This document shows, piece by piece, positions 27,792 to 36,261 of a stretch of 64,000 nucleotides of DNA. The notes below the pieces were generated by a model. The model made no database searches, was not told the origin of the DNA, and was given only the letters and a program-made list of their open reading frames with translations. Made by a program: the position numbers and the translations under genes. The stretch lies in the NCBI RefSeq assembly GCF_002944405.1, contig NZ_CP024307.1, positions 144,501 to 208,500 on the forward strand, in the 5' to 3' direction. This DNA is from Sinorhizobium fredii (GTDB lineage Bacteria > Pseudomonadota > Alphaproteobacteria > Rhizobiales > Rhizobiaceae). Numbering within the stretch: position 1 is the stretch's first letter; the number at the start of each line of letters is the position of its first letter.

Positions 27792-30116
27792 TCAACCCCC
27801 GGTCAGGAGCTCGAAAAGCGTGGTACGCCGGGTCGCGCCGGTCGTCTCTCCGACGCCTGCCGGCGGGATGGGGCCGCCCGCCGGCTCTTCCATCGGGCGG
27901 GACTGATCGGCGGCGACTGCACCGTCCATTGTCGCTGGCCGTTCCGGAAAGGCTGCGGGATCACCAAAGCGGTCAGGCAGGGCCTCGCCGCCGGCGACGG
28001 GGCCGGTCTCGTCGAAGACCGGCTGGACACCGGTCGTGCCGAACAGCGGCGAAGGCGAAAGTCCCTGATGGGCGGCGACCATGAAATCGTGCCAGGCCTT
28101 GGCCGGCAGCCCGCCGCCGGTCACCTTCTTCATCGACTTGCCGTCGTCATTGCCGAACCAGACGCCGGTGGTGAAATTCGACGTATAGCCGACGAAGAGC
28201 GCGTCGCGGAAGGATTGCGTCGTGCCGGTCTTGCCGGCCGCCTCCCAGTCGGGCAGCCGCGCCTTCTTGCCGGTGCCGTCGGTCAGCACCCGCACCATCA
28301 TCCGGTTCATCTCGCTGACGATCGCCGGGTCGAGCACGCGCGGCGGGTTGTCATAGGTGTTTTCGTAGAGCACCGTGCCGTCGGCGGTGGAGATGCGGCG
28401 GATGACATGCGGGGTCGCCTTGAAGCCGCCATTCATGAAGGGTGCGTAGGAGGAAGTGAGCTCGACGAGCGTGATCTCGGACGTGCCAAGCGCGATCGAT
28501 GCATTGGCCTGCATTTCGGAATCGATCCCGAGGCGATGCGCGAGCTTGACGACGTTCGGCGGTCCCACCTCCATGACGAGCTGGGCGGCGATGGTGTTCA
28601 GCGAATTGGCCAGCGCATCGGCAAGGGTCACCTCGCCGCGATATTTCTGGTCGTAGTTCTCCGGCGTCCAATTGCCGATCCTGACCGGCGCGTCGTTCCT
28701 GACCGACATGGGGCTGCGGCCGATTTCGAGCGCCGCCGCATAGACGAAGGGCTTGAACGCCGAGCCCGGCTGGCGCTTGGCCTTGGAAGCCCGGTCGAAC
28801 TGGCTCTCCGCATAGTCCCGGCCACCGACCAGCGCCCGGATCGCGCCGGTGCCGTCGATCGACACGAGTGCCGCCTGCGAGGCGTTGAGCTTGCCGCCCT
28901 CCCCGTCGAGGGTGGCGGCGATCACCTCCTCGGCCTTCTTCTCGAGCGTCAGATCGATGGTGGTATCGACGATCAGGTCCTGCTTGATCTCGCCGATCAT
29001 GCCGGGAAGCTGGTCCATCACCATGTCGGCGACATAATGCTCGGCGCCCGACCAGAAGCTCTTCGCCCGGGTCGGCGTCTGCGACATCGCCGTCTTGATC
29101 TCGGCATCGCTGATGAAGCCTTCCTCGCGCATGGCGCCGAGCACCACCTGGGCGCGCGCTTCGGCGGCTTGAGGGTCGCGCGCCGGCGAAAGCCGCGACG
29201 GCGCCTTCAAGAGGCCGGCCAGCACCGCCGCCTCGCCGAGATTGACGTCGCGCGCCGACTTGTTGAAGTAGCGCCGCGACGCTGCCTCGACGCCATAGGC
29301 GTTGGAGCCGAAGAAGACGCGGTTGAGATACATCGCCAGGATCTGGTCCTTGGTGTATTTCTGCTCCAGCCAGAAGGCGAGCAGCACCTCCTGCACCTTT
29401 CGCTCGAGCGTCCGCTCCGGCGAGAGGAACAGGTTCTTGGCAAGCTGCTGCGTCAGCGTCGAGCCGCCTTGAACCATGCGGCCGCTCGTCAGATTGGTCA
29501 GCATGGCGCGCGCCAGCCCGAGCGGGTCGACGCCGAAATGCGAATAGAAGCGGCGGTCCTCGATGGCGATCACCGCCTGCGGGATGTAAGGCGACATGTC
29601 CTCGAGCGCCAGCGCCTCGCCGCCGGTGGCGCCGCGATTGGCGACGATGTCGCCGTTGACGGCAAGGATCTTGACGTTCGGCGGCCGTTCCGGGATCGAC
29701 CAGCTCGTCGCGCTCGGCATGCGCGCGCCGTAATAGAGCACCAGCCCGCCGACGCCGATCGCCCCCCAGATGCCGAGCACGACGCACCAATAGGCAAGCC
29801 GCCGCAGCGGGGCGAAAAAGCCGCCGCCGGACCCGCCGCCGCGGCTGCGCCGGCTGCGCGTTTCGCGGCCGCCCTTGCCGCTCGGCCGTGCACGCGTGGC
29901 CTTGCGTCCGCTGCCGCTGACGCGATCGCTCGCATCGACCCGCAGATCGTCGTCGTCATCGTAGTCGCCGCCGAAGGAAGGCTCGATCCGCTGCCCTGAG
30001 TTTCTGCTCGCCATGCCGGAAGGATTGTCCCCTGAAGCCGAACCGGTTGATCGTCGCTCCAGGCGACACCGGCGGCGCGATTGTCGTGCGGCGCCGGTCC
30101 TGCCGCTCCGCTCCAT
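27792..30116 (-). CDS. Class A penicillin-binding protein (transglycosylase/transpeptidase, PBP1 type)
   Basis: Bifunctional peptidoglycan synthase anchored in the inner membrane, 774 residues. The N-terminal cytoplasmic part of about 130 residues is unusually charged, with a run of Asp (DYDDDDDLR) and a Gly/Ser/Arg-rich stretch, followed by one membrane helix at about 125-150. The glycosyltransferase domain has AIEDRRFYSHFG and GGSTLTQQLAKN. The transpeptidase has SxxK (SAFK, Ser452), SLN and KTGT motifs in order. A GAGGGA site supports ATG 30116; ATG 30014 (MASRNSGQ) is an alternative that removes 34 basic residues. Monocistronic, between dnaK and the glycosylase gene. Confidence 0.94.
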   Translation of the reverse strand: MERSGRTGAARQSRRRCRLERRSTGSASGDNPSGMASRNSGQRIEPSFGGDYDDDDDLRVDASDRVSGSGRKATRARPSGKGGRETRSRRSRGGGSGGGFFAPLRRLAYWCVVLGIWGAIGVGGLVLYYGARMPSATSWSIPERPPNVKILAVNGDIVANRGATGGEALALEDMSPYIPQAVIAIEDRRFYSHFGVDPLGLARAMLTNLTSGRMVQGGSTLTQQLAKNLFLSPERTLERKVQEVLLAFWLEQKYTKDQILAMYLNRVFFGSNAYGVEAASRRYFNKSARDVNLGEAAVLAGLLKAPSRLSPARDPQAAEARAQVVLGAMREEGFISDAEIKTAMSQTPTRAKSFWSGAEHYVADMVMDQLPGMIGEIKQDLIVDTTIDLTLEKKAEEVIAATLDGEGGKLNASQAALVSIDGTGAIRALVGGRDYAESQFDRASKAKRQPGSAFKPFVYAAALEIGRSPMSVRNDAPVRIGNWTPENYDQKYRGEVTLADALANSLNTIAAQLVMEVGPPNVVKLAHRLGIDSEMQANASIALGTSEITLVELTSSYAPFMNGGFKATPHVIRRISTADGTVLYENTYDNPPRVLDPAIVSEMNRMMVRVLTDGTGKKARLPDWEAAGKTGTTQSFRDALFVGYTSNFTTGVWFGNDDGKSMKKVTGGGLPAKAWHDFMVAAHQGLSPSPLFGTTGVQPVFDETGPVAGGEALPDRFGDPAAFPERPATMDGAVAADQSRPMEEPAGGPIPPAGVGETTGATRRTTLFELLTGG

Positions 30117-30330
30117 GCCGATCCCTCGACTGTAAATGCGGCAATTTAAGGGGGAGTTAAGAATTGACGCTGGGAAAAACCCAACGCCTTCAAAACTTTG
30201 GCGGCGCCGGCCGCGCTTCCTGCCATTGGCAGGGCCGCTGCGGCGGCCTTGTGCCCGACAGGCATAACACTAGATATGGAATGCGAGGACCGGCAGCGGC
30301 CCGGCGTTCCAGGAAAACGGATCGGCGCCA

Positions 30331-30807
30331 GTGACCAGAATAAACTGCATTCCACCTTCGGAACTGAGTGGCCCGCATCTGCTCGCCGAATATCGCGAAC
30401 TGCCGCGCGTCTTTGCGCTCGTGCGGGCGGCCATCGCGCGCGGCGAGACCCCGGGCGATCCACGAAATCCGCCCGCCTATACGCTCGGCAAGGGCCATGT
30501 CCGGTTCTTCTACAGCCGGCTTTCCTACCTCGCCAAGCGGCAGGCGAGCCTGATCGCGGAAATGCAGCGGCGTGGCTATCGGCCGACCTATCGCGAGGCC
30601 GAAGACCTGCTCAGCGGTTTCCCCTCGGAATGGTGCAATGACTGGAATCCGACCTCCGAGGCCATGACAGTCAATCGCGAGCGTATCCGGGAGCGGCTGG
30701 CTGGAACAGCGCGCCGAGACGCCGGTCACGCGGCCGATGATTCGCCCGCCTTGCATTCACTGCAATGCTGCGATGCAACATTGTCGCTATTAAATCAGCC
30801 GGAATGA
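30331..30807 (+). CDS. Pyrimidine dimer DNA glycosylase (T4 endonuclease V / DenV homologue)
   Basis: Predicted base-excision repair enzyme for UV photoproducts, 158 residues (T4 DenV has 138). From a GTG start the protein begins MTRIN, as in DenV, where Thr2 is the nucleophile after Met removal. The downstream LLAEYRELPRVF block aligns with the DenV active-site segment and places the catalytic acid at Glu23, with Arg22 and Arg26 also kept. GKGHVRFFYSRLSYLAKRQ near 56-74 matches the second conserved block. The C-terminal aromatic tail of T4 DenV is replaced by a His/Ala/Ser-rich extension. An intrinsic terminator lies 93 bases downstream. Confidence 0.9.
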   Translation: MTRINCIPPSELSGPHLLAEYRELPRVFALVRAAIARGETPGDPRNPPAYTLGKGHVRFFYSRLSYLAKRQASLIAEMQRRGYRPTYREAEDLLSGFPSEWCNDWNPTSEAMTVNRERIRERLAGTARRDAGHAADDSPALHSLQCCDATLSLLNQPE

Positions 30808-30900
30808 CTTATGATCATCCTCATCGAAGCGCTGCACCTCCTCCCGCGGCGCCCGATGCGGGTCGGTTTCACTCCTCCTCCCAGGAACCGGCCAAGTTTG

Positions 30901-30941
30901 AAAGACCCCGACGCCACCTCCTCCCGGCTCGGGGTCTTTTT
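30901..30941 (+). terminator. Intrinsic terminator after the DenV-like gene
   Basis: AAAGACCCCGA at 30901-30911 pairs perfectly with TCGGGGTCTTT at 30929-30939, followed by further T residues. An 11-base stem with a 17-base loop ends the glycosylase transcript before the DMT transporter. Confidence 0.88.
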
Positions 30942-31031
30942 CTGTCAACGCACCCGCTTCTCGCAGCGACTGTGGCGCGCGCCCCGAGAAAGTCGTGGTT
31001 TAAGCTGCTGGACGCGTGTATCGACGAGCCC

Positions 31032-31919
31032 ATGGGATCCAAGGCTAACGGCTACGTCTTCGCGCTGCTGGCGATCGTCATCTTCTCGATCCAGGACGGG
31101 CTTTCCAAACATCTCGGCTCCAACTATCCGCCGGTCTTCGTGGCGATGATCCGCTACTGGGCCTTTGCCGCCTTTGCCGTCACGCTGGCGTGGCGGTCGC
31201 CGGCAGGGCTCCGCGCCACCGCGGTGACGAAGAGGCCGCTGCTGCAAATATCGCGCGGCGTGCTGCTGCCGGCGCAGATCGTCGTGGTGATCACCGCCTT
31301 CACGGTCGTGGGCCTTGCCCATTCGCAGGCAATCCTGGCGGCCACGCCGATCTTCGTCGCCTTGCTGTCGATGCCGCTTCTCGGCGAGCGCGTCGGCTGG
31401 CGCCGCTGGTCGGCGATAACGGCCGGCCTCGTCGGCGTACTCTTGATCCTGAAGCCGGGAGAGGGAACGTTCGACGTCGATTTCCTCTTGCCGCTCGCCG
31501 GGGCGCTGATGTTCGCGGTCTATGCGATCACGACGCGGCTCGTCAGCCGCGAGGATTCGGCGATGACCAGCTTCTTCTACACCGGCGTCGTCGGCGCCGC
31601 GGCGATCAGCCTCGTCGGCCCGTTCTTCTGGGCGACGCTGTCCGGTCCGGACTGGGTGTGGATGATCCTCCTCTGCGTCACCGGCAGCCTGAGCCACTAT
31701 TTCCTCATCCGCGCCTACGACCTGCTCGATGCGGTGGCGGTGCAGCCGCTCACCTATCTGCAGCTCGTCTTCGCCTCGATCATGGGTGTGACGATCTTCG
31801 GAGAGACCCTGACGGCGAACATGATCCTCGGATCGCTGCTGGTAGCGGCGGCCGGCATCTTCACCGTCTGGCGCGAGCGGGTGGTCGCAAGGCGCAAGGC
31901 GGGACTGCCGCCGGCATAG
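31032..31919 (+). CDS. DMT-superfamily transporter (two EamA domains)
   Basis: Inner-membrane permease of 295 residues with ten predicted helices arranged as two EamA repeats (about 5-135 and 150-285). Typical family features are FSIQDGLSKHL near the N-terminus, LLGERVGWRRWSAITAGLVGVLLI at the end of repeat one, and FGETLTANMILGSLLVAAAGI at the end of repeat two. ATG 31032 (MGSKANGY) fits the family; the frame is open well upstream, but the extra residues are Pro/His-rich and cross the terminator. Substrate (metabolite export or uptake) unknown. Confidence 0.88.
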   Translation: MGSKANGYVFALLAIVIFSIQDGLSKHLGSNYPPVFVAMIRYWAFAAFAVTLAWRSPAGLRATAVTKRPLLQISRGVLLPAQIVVVITAFTVVGLAHSQAILAATPIFVALLSMPLLGERVGWRRWSAITAGLVGVLLILKPGEGTFDVDFLLPLAGALMFAVYAITTRLVSREDSAMTSFFYTGVVGAAAISLVGPFFWATLSGPDWVWMILLCVTGSLSHYFLIRAYDLLDAVAVQPLTYLQLVFASIMGVTIFGETLTANMILGSLLVAAAGIFTVWRERVVARRKAGLPPA

Positions 31920-32024
31920 GACGGTTCGGTCGCGTCAACTCAAAATCGTCGTGATCATGACCAATCCTACGGGCCTTTGGTCGGCGATTCGGCCGGCCAT
32001 GTTCATCCTTGCGAAAGGAAGACG

Positions 32025-32519
32025 ATGAGGCTTCGTTCGATCATGCTGCCATTATTGGCAGCAGCCCTGGCGGCGTTGAGCGCCGAGGTCAGGGCGCAAG
32101 AATCCATCCCTTATGTCGACGACCGTTCCGACGGGGCGGCGCTCGTTCGCTCGCTCTATAACGCCATCAACCGCAAGGAATATGCCAGGGCCTATGCCTA
32201 TTTCGGCGATTCGAAGCCGGTCGGCGAGTTCAAGGCCTTCGCCGATGGTTACGCCAAGACCGAATCGGTTGACATCCGGATCGGAAAGGTGACGACCGAG
32301 GGTGCCGCCGGCAGCATCTACTCGGCCGTGCCGGTGGCGATCAAGTCGGTCGAGCAGCAAGGCAAGATCCGCTTCTTCTCCGGCTGCTATGTCGCACGGA
32401 TCAGCAATCCCTCGCCGCAGGTCCCGCCGTTCACACCCTACCAGATCGAGACGGCGCGCCTCGAGGCGGCAGAGGGACCGATCGACGAGGCGATTCCGGG
32501 AGAGTGCAACGCGCCTTGA
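32025..32519 (+). CDS. Exported protein of unknown function
   Basis: Predicted secreted or periplasmic protein, 164 residues. A signal peptide MRLRSIMLPLLAAALAALSA ends near VRAQ at about 25. The mature part opens with SIPYVDDRSDGAALVRSLYNAINRKEYARAYAYF, similar to the helical start of NTF2-like folds, and has a single Cys pair (SGCY near 125, GECNAP at the end) that could form a disulfide. I do not recognise a named family. A GAAAGGAAG ribosome site precedes ATG 32025. It stands alone between the DMT gene and a repeat element. Confidence 0.8.
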   Translation: MRLRSIMLPLLAAALAALSAEVRAQESIPYVDDRSDGAALVRSLYNAINRKEYARAYAYFGDSKPVGEFKAFADGYAKTESVDIRIGKVTTEGAAGSIYSAVPVAIKSVEQQGKIRFFSGCYVARISNPSPQVPPFTPYQIETARLEAAEGPIDEAIPGECNAP

Positions 32520-32534
32520 GGGCGCTTGCATTTG

Positions 32535-32632
32535 CCGCTCACCCGTAATGACGGGAGAGGGAACGGAAGCCGGCGCGGCATACCCCTTCGACCCGCATGC
32601 AGGGAGAAGATCGCGGCAGCGGGATGAGGGGC
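32535..32632. repeat. Degenerate RIME1-like element
   Basis: Bears recognisable pieces of the other RIME-like copies: GACGGGAGAGGG, a central GGCGCGGCAT, CAGGGAGAAG and a terminal GCGGGATGAGGGGC. The palindromes are eroded. Same orientation as the copy at 60563-60670. It lies between the exported hypothetical and the converging UPF0104 gene. Confidence 0.7.
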
Positions 32633-32653
32633 AAGGCTCCCGATCCGGCGATC

Positions 32654-33604
32654 TCAGCTACGACCCTTCGCGTCCCGCTGCTCCAGAAAGCGCGAATGCT
32701 CGAAGACGAAGATGATGACAAGCGCCAAGACGAACGGGATCAAAAGATAAAGCAGCCGAAAGATTGCCAGCGCCGCCAGCACGTCGGCCGGATCCATCTC
32801 GGGCAGTGCGGCGATGAAGACGAGTTCGAGCACGCCGAGCCCCCCCGGCGCGTGGGAGAGCAGCGCCGCCGAGAAGGAGGCGAGGAAGATGCCGAGAACG
32901 ACGACATAGCCGGGATTGCCGGCTTCCGGCAGCGCGAAGTAAATGATGCCGGCGGCGCCCAGCAGTTCGACCGGGGCGATCACCAGTTGCCGGAGCACGA
33001 TCGCCGGCCGCGGGTAGTGAAGCTGGAACCATCGGGTGCGCAGCGGCCGAAGCCCTACCAGGCTCCCGAGGATGTAAAGACCGATAAACGTCAGGAGCAG
33101 GCCGCCCGTCGTCAGCGACATCTCGATCGGCAGCACCTCGGCAAAGCGTTCGATGATGTCCGGCTTGGCGAGCAGCACGATTGCCGACAGCATCAGCGTG
33201 CCGAGGGTGAACGTGAAGGAGCAGAAGGCGACGAGAATGCCGATCTCGCCGGGCGTCAGCCCCTTGGAACGGTAGGCGCGATAGCGCACCACGGCGCCGG
33301 AGAACACCGAGGCGCCGAGATTGTGCGACAGCGCATAGGTCGTGAACGAGCAGAGCGTGATGAACCAGATCGAGATGCGGTGGCCGAGATGGTCGAGCGC
33401 CAGCTTGTCATAGGCGGCAAGGGCCGCATAGGCGACGAGGGTCGAGCCTATGGCCAGCGACCAGCTTCCGATCGAGATCGCTTGGAAACTGACAATGAAC
33501 TCGTTCAGTGAAAGTCCACGCAGTTCATGGACCAGCGCACGCACCGAAAAAACGATTGCCGCCAGCCCCACGGCGGGCCAGAAATATGCCTTTAGCCGTG
33601 TCAT
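32654..33604 (-). CDS. UPF0104 / lysylphosphatidylglycerol synthase-type membrane protein
   Basis: Polytopic inner-membrane protein of 316 residues, matching the flippase-like membrane domain of MprF (YbhN/UPF0104 family), without the cytosolic aminoacyl-transferase domain. Seven or eight hydrophobic segments are visible, together with the family signatures SHNLGASVFSGAVVRYRAYRS near 92-112 and SHAPGGLGVLELVF near 255-268. The start MTRLKAYF at 33604 is chosen; longer in-frame extensions contain Arg/Pro-rich sequence. In this family the membrane domain may move lipids, but no substrate can be assigned here. Confidence 0.87.
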   Translation of the reverse strand: MTRLKAYFWPAVGLAAIVFSVRALVHELRGLSLNEFIVSFQAISIGSWSLAIGSTLVAYAALAAYDKLALDHLGHRISIWFITLCSFTTYALSHNLGASVFSGAVVRYRAYRSKGLTPGEIGILVAFCSFTFTLGTLMLSAIVLLAKPDIIERFAEVLPIEMSLTTGGLLLTFIGLYILGSLVGLRPLRTRWFQLHYPRPAIVLRQLVIAPVELLGAAGIIYFALPEAGNPGYVVVLGIFLASFSAALLSHAPGGLGVLELVFIAALPEMDPADVLAALAIFRLLYLLIPFVLALVIIFVFEHSRFLEQRDAKGRS

Positions 33605-33872
33605 GCTGGCGCCAGGGCGATGGATCGACCGCGGCTTGTGCAGGCATGAAGGGCGTTGCCAGAACGGGCATATCCGCCGTCGCAGAAAGAATCGCGCTGG
33701 AGACGCGATGCCTCGATACTCACCCTTGCCAACAGCCCATTCCCATTCTGTGCTTTCCAAAAGGGAAGCATTCCGGCGCGGTGAGGTCAAGCAGCGCTGG
33801 CCGGATATCTGATTGGATGTCCTTTCATTGAGGGTCAGCCGCCGCGAACGCCTTCGCAGCGGCTAACGAGAG

Positions 33873-35264
33873 TCATGCCGCAAGCGCATCAAGGATGCGG
33901 ATCCAGGAGCGAATGCCTTTGTGGAAGGATGTCAGCTCGTACTTCTCGTTGGGCGAGTGGATGCGGTCGTCGGCGAGGCCGAAGCCGACGAGCAGCGATT
34001 CCATGCCGAGCATCTTCTGGAAGTCGCCGACGATCGGGATGGAGCCGCCCATGCCGACGACGATCGCCGGCTTCGGCCATTCGGCGGAGAGCGCCGTCTT
34101 GGCGGTGGTGAGAAGCGCCGAGTCGTAGGGAAGATGGATAGCCGGCGAAGCACCATGGCCGTGGAACTCGACCGAGCAGTCCGCAGGAATCTTCGAGCGG
34201 ACATAGGCGCGGAAGCTCTCGCGAATCTTTGCCGGATCCTGGTCGCCGACGAGGCGGAAGGAGACCTTGGCGGAGGCTTGCGCGGCGATCACCGTCTTGA
34301 AGCCTTCGCCGGTATATCCGCCGGTGATGCCGTTGACCTCCGCAGTCGGGCGCGCCCAGGTCAGTTCCAGCACCGAGCGCCCGTTCTCGCCGGAGGGAAT
34401 GGAAAGACCGACATCGCCAAGAAATTTCTCCGCCGTGCGGCCGAGCATTTCCCAGCTCGCCTTGATCTCGGCCGGCGTCTCCTCGACGCCGTCATAGAAA
34501 TTGTCGAGTGTCACGCGGCCGGTTTTGTCGTGCAATCCGGCCAAGATGTCGGTGAGAATGTGGATCGGGTTGGCCGCGGCCCCGCCGAAAAGGCCCGAGT
34601 GCAGGTCGCGGTCCGCCGCCTTGACGATGATCTCTTCGCCCACGAGACCGCGCAGGCCCGCCGAGATCGCCGGCGTCTCGCGGTCCCACATGCCGGTGTC
34701 GCAGATCAGCGCATAGTCGGCCTTGAGCTCGGCGGCATTCGCCTCGAGGAAGGGTTTCAGCGAGGGCGAGCCGGATTCCTCTTCGCCTTCGAAGAGAATG
34801 GTGATGCGGCAGGGAAGCGCCCCCTGCGTCTCCTTGTAGGCTCGCACTGCCTCGACGAAGGTCATAAGCTGCCCCTTGTCGTCGGAGGTGCCGCGACCGG
34901 TGATCACTTTCCGGCCGGGCTCGAGTTCCTTGATCCCCGGCTCGAAGGGAGGAGCCTCCCAGAGGTTGAGCGGATCGACCGGCTGGACGTCGTAGTGGCC
35001 GTAGAAGAGCAGATGCGGGGCGCTCGCTTTCGCGGCGGCATGATGGGCGACCACCATCGGATGGCCGGGCGTGTCGCGCACCGCGGCTTCGAAGCCGAGA
35101 GCTTGGAGTTCGGCCACCAGCCATTCGGCCGCCCTGCGGCACTCGGCCTTGAAGGCGGGGTCGGTCGAGATGGACTGGATGCGGACGAGATCGAATAGCC
35201 GCTCAAGGCTCTCAGGAAGGTTTGCGTCGGCGCGCTCGAGCACGGGGGTGATGTCTGCCATCAT
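33873..35264 (-). CDS. M20-family dipeptidase/peptidase
   Basis: Cytosolic zinc peptidase related to DapE, ArgE and carnosinases, 463 residues. The first metal motif is GHYDVQP near 90 (H-x-D), followed by GRGTSDDKGQ near 122 and the catalytic/bridging EGEEESGS near 157. A further metal Asp lies in CDTGMWDRE near 188. A lid (dimerisation) domain runs from about 205 to 320. The final metal His would be in the C-terminal NEKYELTSFHKGI. The length fits dipeptidases rather than DapE (about 377). Start 35264 or 35261 (MMAD). Monocistronic. Confidence 0.92.
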   Translation of the reverse strand: MMADITPVLERADANLPESLERLFDLVRIQSISTDPAFKAECRRAAEWLVAELQALGFEAAVRDTPGHPMVVAHHAAAKASAPHLLFYGHYDVQPVDPLNLWEAPPFEPGIKELEPGRKVITGRGTSDDKGQLMTFVEAVRAYKETQGALPCRITILFEGEEESGSPSLKPFLEANAAELKADYALICDTGMWDRETPAISAGLRGLVGEEIIVKAADRDLHSGLFGGAAANPIHILTDILAGLHDKTGRVTLDNFYDGVEETPAEIKASWEMLGRTAEKFLGDVGLSIPSGENGRSVLELTWARPTAEVNGITGGYTGEGFKTVIAAQASAKVSFRLVGDQDPAKIRESFRAYVRSKIPADCSVEFHGHGASPAIHLPYDSALLTTAKTALSAEWPKPAIVVGMGGSIPIVGDFQKMLGMESLLVGFGLADDRIHSPNEKYELTSFHKGIRSWIRILDALAA

Positions 35265-35361
35265 GCGAATCCTTTGTGGGTTTCGCGGGCGAACCTAGAA
35301 TCGAATGGAGGCGGCTTTAAGCGAAATCTTTTGATGCAACGACAAATTGTCCGGATGGCAG

Positions 35362-35811
35362 TCAGGAGGCGTCGCCGCTGCGCGCCGCATTGGCGAGCGC
35401 CATGCGCATATATTCGAGCATGAGCTCCTTCTCGAAGCGCCGGAAACCGGAGAGCAGGGATTGCTCCGCCGCCAGTGCCGCCTCCTTCGCCGCCGCCTCC
35501 ATGCCCCGGGCCTGCTCCGTCAGGAAGATCTGCTGCGAGCGCCGGTCGTTCGGATGCTTGCGGCGGATGACGAGTCCGTCGCGCTCCATCCGGGCGAGCG
35601 TATTGGCCATGGTCGCCTGTTCGATGTCGAGGCGGTCGAGAAGCTGCTTCTGAGTCAGCCCGTCTACGGCCCACAGTTCCAGCAGAATGGGAAACTGCCC
35701 CGGGGCGAAACCGAGCTTCTGTGCCCGCTGCTGCAGCGCGCGCGAGAAGCTCCTTGCCAGCAGGCTGGCCAGATATGTCGCGGAGTCCATACGATCGAAG
35801 GCCATGCCCAT
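35362..35811 (-). CDS. MarR-family transcriptional regulator
   Basis: Winged-helix regulator of about 149 residues. The DNA-recognition region is LTQKQLLDRLDIEQATMANTLARMERDGLV near 51-80, followed by the wing RRKHPNDRRSQQIFLT. N- and C-terminal helices form the dimer interface. The start is uncertain: ATGs at 35811, 35805 and 35790 (MDSATYLA) all lack a strong ribosome site. It is downstream of a small RNA gene on the same strand. A MarR gene in this position next to the alpha-r7 RNA and polA is a recurrent rhizobial arrangement. Confidence 0.87.
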   Translation of the reverse strand: MGMAFDRMDSATYLASLLARSFSRALQQRAQKLGFAPGQFPILLELWAVDGLTQKQLLDRLDIEQATMANTLARMERDGLVIRRKHPNDRRSQQIFLTEQARGMEAAAKEAALAAEQSLLSGFRRFEKELMLEYMRMALANAARSGDAS

Positions 35812-35970
35812 GCGTAGGCCCGAATCGGCATGAAGACAAGTTACAAAGCAGGCGATGGAGTGGGATCTACAGCGGCGCGCGTCTTATCAGCCGCGCAAAG
35901 GTCGCTGTAGCACTTTGGATTGCTGCATGTCTTTCTCCTCGGTCGATCCAAGGAGACATGCAGTAGCCCC

Positions 35971-36125
35971 AAACAAAAACCGCCACGGCGCGGAGGCGGC
36001 GCCGTAGCGGCTTCGTGAAAGCGGGACAAAGGCCCGGAGAGGGGGATGAGGCCTTTGTCCACATCTGGTGCGGGCGGGGGACAGGCCAATCACCAGACGA
36101 CGGCATCGTTTCAGTGCCGCTCACC
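35971..36125 (-). ncRNA. Alpha-r7 family trans-acting small RNA (Smr7C-like)
   Basis: Minus-strand RNA of about 150 nt between marR and polA. It contains a perfect 11-base hairpin (GGACAAAGGCC at 36060-36050 with GGCCTTTGTCC at 36034-36024). A strong terminator follows: CCGCTACGGCGC at 36010-35999 pairs with GCGCCGTGGCGG at 35991-35980 with one G-U pair, followed by TTTTTGTTT. Upstream, CTTGAA and, 17 bases on, TCAAAT form a possible promoter that puts the 5' end near 36125. The position, size and terminator agree with Smr7C of S. meliloti as I remember it. The exact 5' end is inferred, and several short open frames here are not credible genes. Confidence 0.8.
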
Positions 36126-36261
36126 TTGATTTGAGGATTCAAATGTGGCTTTTCAAGGATTGTCCGGCCCGCCCGCACATTACAAATGCGTAACGTTTCC
36201 GTGAGGCTTCGGGCGAAAACCGCAATGGACCTTTGCCTCCCCCCGCGCTATCCATGGCCGC

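Noticed and set aside
27747..29999. 750-codon plus-strand frame opposite the penicillin-binding protein
   Set aside because: Antisense noise with Arg/His/Asp-rich composition; the PBP motifs are on the minus strand.
33838..33865. Hairpin between the M20 peptidase and UPF0104 genes considered as a terminator
   Set aside because: One mismatch in the stem and no T-run on either strand.
35867..36178. Short minus-strand open frames of 68-103 codons between marR and polA
   Set aside because: They overlap the small RNA hairpins, lack ribosome sites and show no protein-like conservation pattern.
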